Origin: Kineococcus mangrovi
GTDB lineage: Bacteria; Actinomycetota; Actinomycetes; Actinomycetales; Kineococcaceae
Length of the DNA: 64,000 bases
NCBI RefSeq assembly: GCF_041320705.1
Contig: NZ_JBGGTQ010000002.1
Coordinates: 558,001-622,000, forward strand
Direction: 5' to 3'
Shown: positions 61,734-64,000 of the stretch, piece after piece
How positions within the stretch are numbered: position 1 is the first letter of the stretch
Layout of the letters: every line of letters begins with the position of its first letter
Made by a program: the position numbers and the translations under genes
Notes under the pieces: generated by a model
The model's input: the letters and a program-made list of their open reading frames with translations, nothing else
Told to the model about the DNA's origin: nothing
The model's database searches: none

Positions 61734-61737
61734 GGGG

Positions 61738-62313
61738 ATGACAGGGACCTGGTGGGAAGCGGTCCTGTTCTGGAGCCTGGGGGCGGTCGCGGTCGCCGCC
61801 GGGTGGGCGGTGTTCCGCACCGACTCGATGGCGCGCGCGACGTACGCGCTGGCCGCCTCGTTCGTGGCGGTCGGGGCGCAGGTGCTCCTGCTGCACCTGG
61901 ACTACGTCGGGGTCGTCACGGTGCTGATGATGGTGATGGAGATGGCCGTCATGGCCGTCTACATGGTGATGTTCATGGGCATGAACCCGGCGCTGATGCC
62001 CATGAGCATGGTGCACTCGCGCAGGACGTCGATCGGGCTGGCGGTCGGGACCTTCCTGGTCCTGGGCGGCGGTGCGCTGCTCGTGCCGTGGCCGACGCGA
62101 CGGGGTTCCCCGGCCCCCGACCTGACCGCCTCCCTGGGCGAGGCGGTCATGGGGTCGAAGATGCTCGTGATGCTCGTCGTCAGCCCCGTGCTGTTCGCCA
62201 CCATCGTCTCGGCGCTGGTCCTGGCGTTGCCGCGCAGCCGGTACGACCGCCTCGGGGCCGACCTGCGGCGCCGGCCGGCGGACGACCCGCAACCGGGCGG
62301 GGTGGGGCGGTGA
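61738..62313 (+). CDS. NuoJ-like membrane subunit
   Basis: 191 residues, five helices. ARATYALAASFVAVGAQVLL and LHLDYVGVVTVLMMVMEMAV match NuoJ, whose pi-bulge helix 3 region is methionine-rich here: MAVYMVMFMGMNPALMPMSM. The C-terminus is a hydrophilic tail. ATG 61738 is 4 bp after nuoH-like stop. Confidence 0.8.
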   Translation: MTGTWWEAVLFWSLGAVAVAAGWAVFRTDSMARATYALAASFVAVGAQVLLLHLDYVGVVTVLMMVMEMAVMAVYMVMFMGMNPALMPMSMVHSRRTSIGLAVGTFLVLGGGALLVPWPTRRGSPAPDLTASLGEAVMGSKMLVMLVVSPVLFATIVSALVLALPRSRYDRLGADLRRRPADDPQPGGVGR

Positions 62314-62612
62314 CGTTGCAGGCCGTCCTGGTGGTGGCCGCGGCGCTGTTCTCGGTGGGCCTGTACGGGGCCGTCTCCCAGCAGGTCGTCGTCATGGTGA
62401 TGATGGGCCTGGAACTCATGGTCAACGCGGTGGTCCTGGCCGCGGCCGGCCTGTGGTGGTTCCTGGCCCCCACGCCGGACGGCCACGTGCTCCTGCTGGT
62501 GGTCCTGGCCGCCATGACCGTCGAGATGGCGATGGGTTTCGCCGTGGCCACCGTCCTGCACCGGTCCCGCGGTGCGGACACGACCGACTCGACGACGGAC
62601 CTGAACCGGTGA
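62310..62612 (+). CDS. NuoK-like membrane subunit
   Basis: 100 residues, three helices. LFSVGLYGAVSQQVVVMVMM followed by GLELMVNAVVLAAAG is the NuoK signature with the conserved Glu in helix 2 (GLELM), and VLLLVVLAAMTVEMAMGFAV the helix 3 Glu. GTG 62310 overlaps the NuoJ-like stop. Proton-channel residues therefore appear intact. Confidence 0.88.
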   Translation: MTLQAVLVVAAALFSVGLYGAVSQQVVVMVMMGLELMVNAVVLAAAGLWWFLAPTPDGHVLLLVVLAAMTVEMAMGFAVATVLHRSRGADTTDSTTDLNR

Positions 62613-64000
62613 GCGGCGGGTGGGTCCTGTGGGCGCTGGTCCTGCTGCCCGCCGCCGCCGGGGCCGGGCTGTGCCTGACCGGGGCGTTTCCCGCCCGTCC
62701 CCCGCGGGGCCGCCGGTGGGCGTCCGGGGTGGCGGTCCTCGTCCTGGTCGTGGAGTGCGTCCTGGCCGGCCTGGCCGTGGCCGGCCGGCCCGCGGTCTCG
62801 GCCCCCTTCCTGCCGTTCGCCCGGTTCGAGCTCGCCGTCGACGGGCTCGCCGCGTTCGTCCTGCCCGTCGTGACCGGCACCGCGCTCCTGGTCCTCGTCT
62901 TCGCGGTCGCCGACGTGCGGGAGTCCCGGGACCGGTTCAGCGGGTTGCTGCTGCTGTTCGTGGCCGCCGTGGTCTGCACGGTGACGGCCGCGACGTTGCC
63001 GGCGCTGCTGCTGGCGTGGGAGGTGATGGGGGCGACGTCGTTCGCGCTCATCGGTTTCGCCTGGTGGCACCGGGACCGGGTGGGCGCCGGGGTGGTGGCC
63101 TTCTGCACCACCCGGCTGGCCGACCTGGGCCTGTACGTCGCCGCCGGTGCGCTCGCGGCCGCGGGCACGGGGTGGCGGCTGGACGACCTGGCGGCGACCG
63201 GCCCGGGGTGGCGGGACGTGGTGGCCGCCGGGGTCCTCCTCGCGGCGCTGGGCAAGGCGGCGCAACTGCCGTTCTCGTCGTGGTTGTCGCGGGCGATGGT
63301 CGGCCCCAGCCCGGTCAGCGCGCTGCTGCACTCGGCGGCCATGGTCGCCATGGGCGGCTACCTGCTGCTGCGGGTGCAACCGCTGCTGGCCGCGACGGGC
63401 TGGGCGGCGACGACGGCCGCGTGGTGCGGTGCGGGCACCGCCGTGGTGCTCGGCGTGGTGGCCCTGGCGCAGCGGGACCTCAAGCAGTTGCTGGCGGCCT
63501 CCACGGCCGCCCAGCTCGGGTTCGTCGTCCTGGCCGCCGGTGTCGGCGCGGTCGCCGGGGGTGCGGCGCAGCTGGCCGCGCACGCCGCGGTGAAGGCGCT
63601 GCTGTTCCTGGCCGCGGGCGCCTGGCTGTCCGCGCTGGGCACCCGGCGGTTGTCCGCGCTGCGGGGGGTGGCGCGCCGCTGGCCCGTGGTCGGGGTCTGC
63701 GCGAGCCTCGCCGCGCTGGCGCTGGCCGGGGCGGCGCCGCTGTCGTTGTGGGTCACCAAGGACGCCGTGCTGGCCGCGGCCGCGCGGACCTCCGGGTGGT
63801 TGTCCGCGGCGGGGCTGCTCGCGGCGGTGCTGTCCGCCGGGTACGCGGGCAAGGTGCTGGTCGTGCTCTGGCGCCACGGGCCGGGCGAGGCGGCGACGCA
63901 GGACGCGGGGTTCGACACCGAGCGGACCGGGACCCGCCGCGTGGGAGGGGTCCGGACCCTGCCGCTGGTCCTCCTGACCGTCCCCGCCGCGCTGTTCGGG
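62609..64000 (+). CDS. NuoL-like antiporter subunit (C-terminus beyond window)
   Basis: 464 residues visible from GTG 62609, which overlaps the NuoK-like stop. The Mrp/NuoL proton-channel motifs are present: LLAWEVMGATSFALIGFAWW with the conserved Glu, LLAALGKAAQLPFSSWLSRA with the conserved Lys, MVGPSPVSALLHSAAMVAMG, and AVKALLFLAAGAWLSALGTR. This subunit should pump protons or cations. Further nuoM/N-like genes probably follow to the right. Confidence 0.9.
   Translation, partial: MSGGWVLWALVLLPAAAGAGLCLTGAFPARPPRGRRWASGVAVLVLVVECVLAGLAVAGRPAVSAPFLPFARFELAVDGLAAFVLPVVTGTALLVLVFAVADVRESRDRFSGLLLLFVAAVVCTVTAATLPALLLAWEVMGATSFALIGFAWWHRDRVGAGVVAFCTTRLADLGLYVAAGALAAAGTGWRLDDLAATGPGWRDVVAAGVLLAALGKAAQLPFSSWLSRAMVGPSPVSALLHSAAMVAMGGYLLLRVQPLLAATGWAATTAAWCGAGTAVVLGVVALAQRDLKQLLAASTAAQLGFVVLAAGVGAVAGGAAQLAAHAAVKALLFLAAGAWLSALGTRRLSALRGVARRWPVVGVCASLAALALAGAAPLSLWVTKDAVLAAAARTSGWLSAAGLLAAVLSAGYAGKVLVVLWRHGPGEAATQDAGFDTERTGTRRVGGVRTLPLVLLTVPAALFG

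Overview
The window is very GC-rich, strongly strand-coded DNA with many GTG starts and many 4-bp ATGA/GTGA gene overlaps. This is typical of a high-GC actinobacterium. The gene set (DedA proteins, LOV-PP2C phosphatase, HspR-type clpB control, an actinobacterial complex-I-like operon) fits the Kineosporiaceae, for example Kineococcus. The genus is an inference from memory of such gene sets, not a search result. No rRNA, tRNA, CRISPR array, integrase or transposase was recognised.

Layout. 0-15 kb is mostly housekeeping: the end of an ankyrin gene, a sugar isomerase/dehydrogenase pair, two DedA proteins, a thioesterase, a YigZ protein, an rRNA methyltransferase, a LemA-like protein, pyrE, an exonuclease III, a STAS/DUF1684 pair, an AraC/DUF2000 divergent pair, release factor 3 and a phosphotransferase. 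15-28 kb is a defence island. It holds a type I restriction-modification operon (inactive methyltransferase-like protein with an HTH, hsdM, hsdS, AlbA_2-type ATP-binding protein, hsdR), flanked by unknown minus-strand genes. 28-35 kb holds clpB with a HAIR operator, a Tat-lipoprotein FAD oxidase, a ribonuclease Z-like hydrolase and a polyol dehydrogenase.

35.8-44.2 kb is an accessory array of small unrelated genes: GNATs, an Abi-like protein with an internal stop, hypothetical proteins, a cysteine desulfhydrase-like enzyme, a Phd/VapC toxin-antitoxin pair, a phosphotransferase and an SMI1/KNR4 protein. Copies of one short structured repeat separate these genes, always in the same orientation. 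This looks like a cassette array, but it lacks integron attC consensus ends and no integrase is visible. The array lies between an RpiB/DerI-like isomerase (46 kb) and an EltD-like dehydrogenase (34 kb), both on the minus strand, which together could serve erythritol/threitol catabolism.

46.6-48 kb carries a CsbD stress protein translationally coupled to a blue-light LOV-SpoIIE phosphatase. 48-56.4 kb is a glycan locus of six glycosyltransferases, a WcbI-like protein and an FkbM methyltransferase. 56.5-59.3 kb holds two beta-propeller proteins and an ArsR regulator. 59.3-64 kb is an operon for a complex-I-like membrane arm (NuoA, H, J, K, L-like). Where NuoB/C/D should be there is one protein that resembles a NuoB-NuoD fusion without iron-sulfur ligands. 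This operon and the repeat-delimited array are the two most promising unusual systems in the window.
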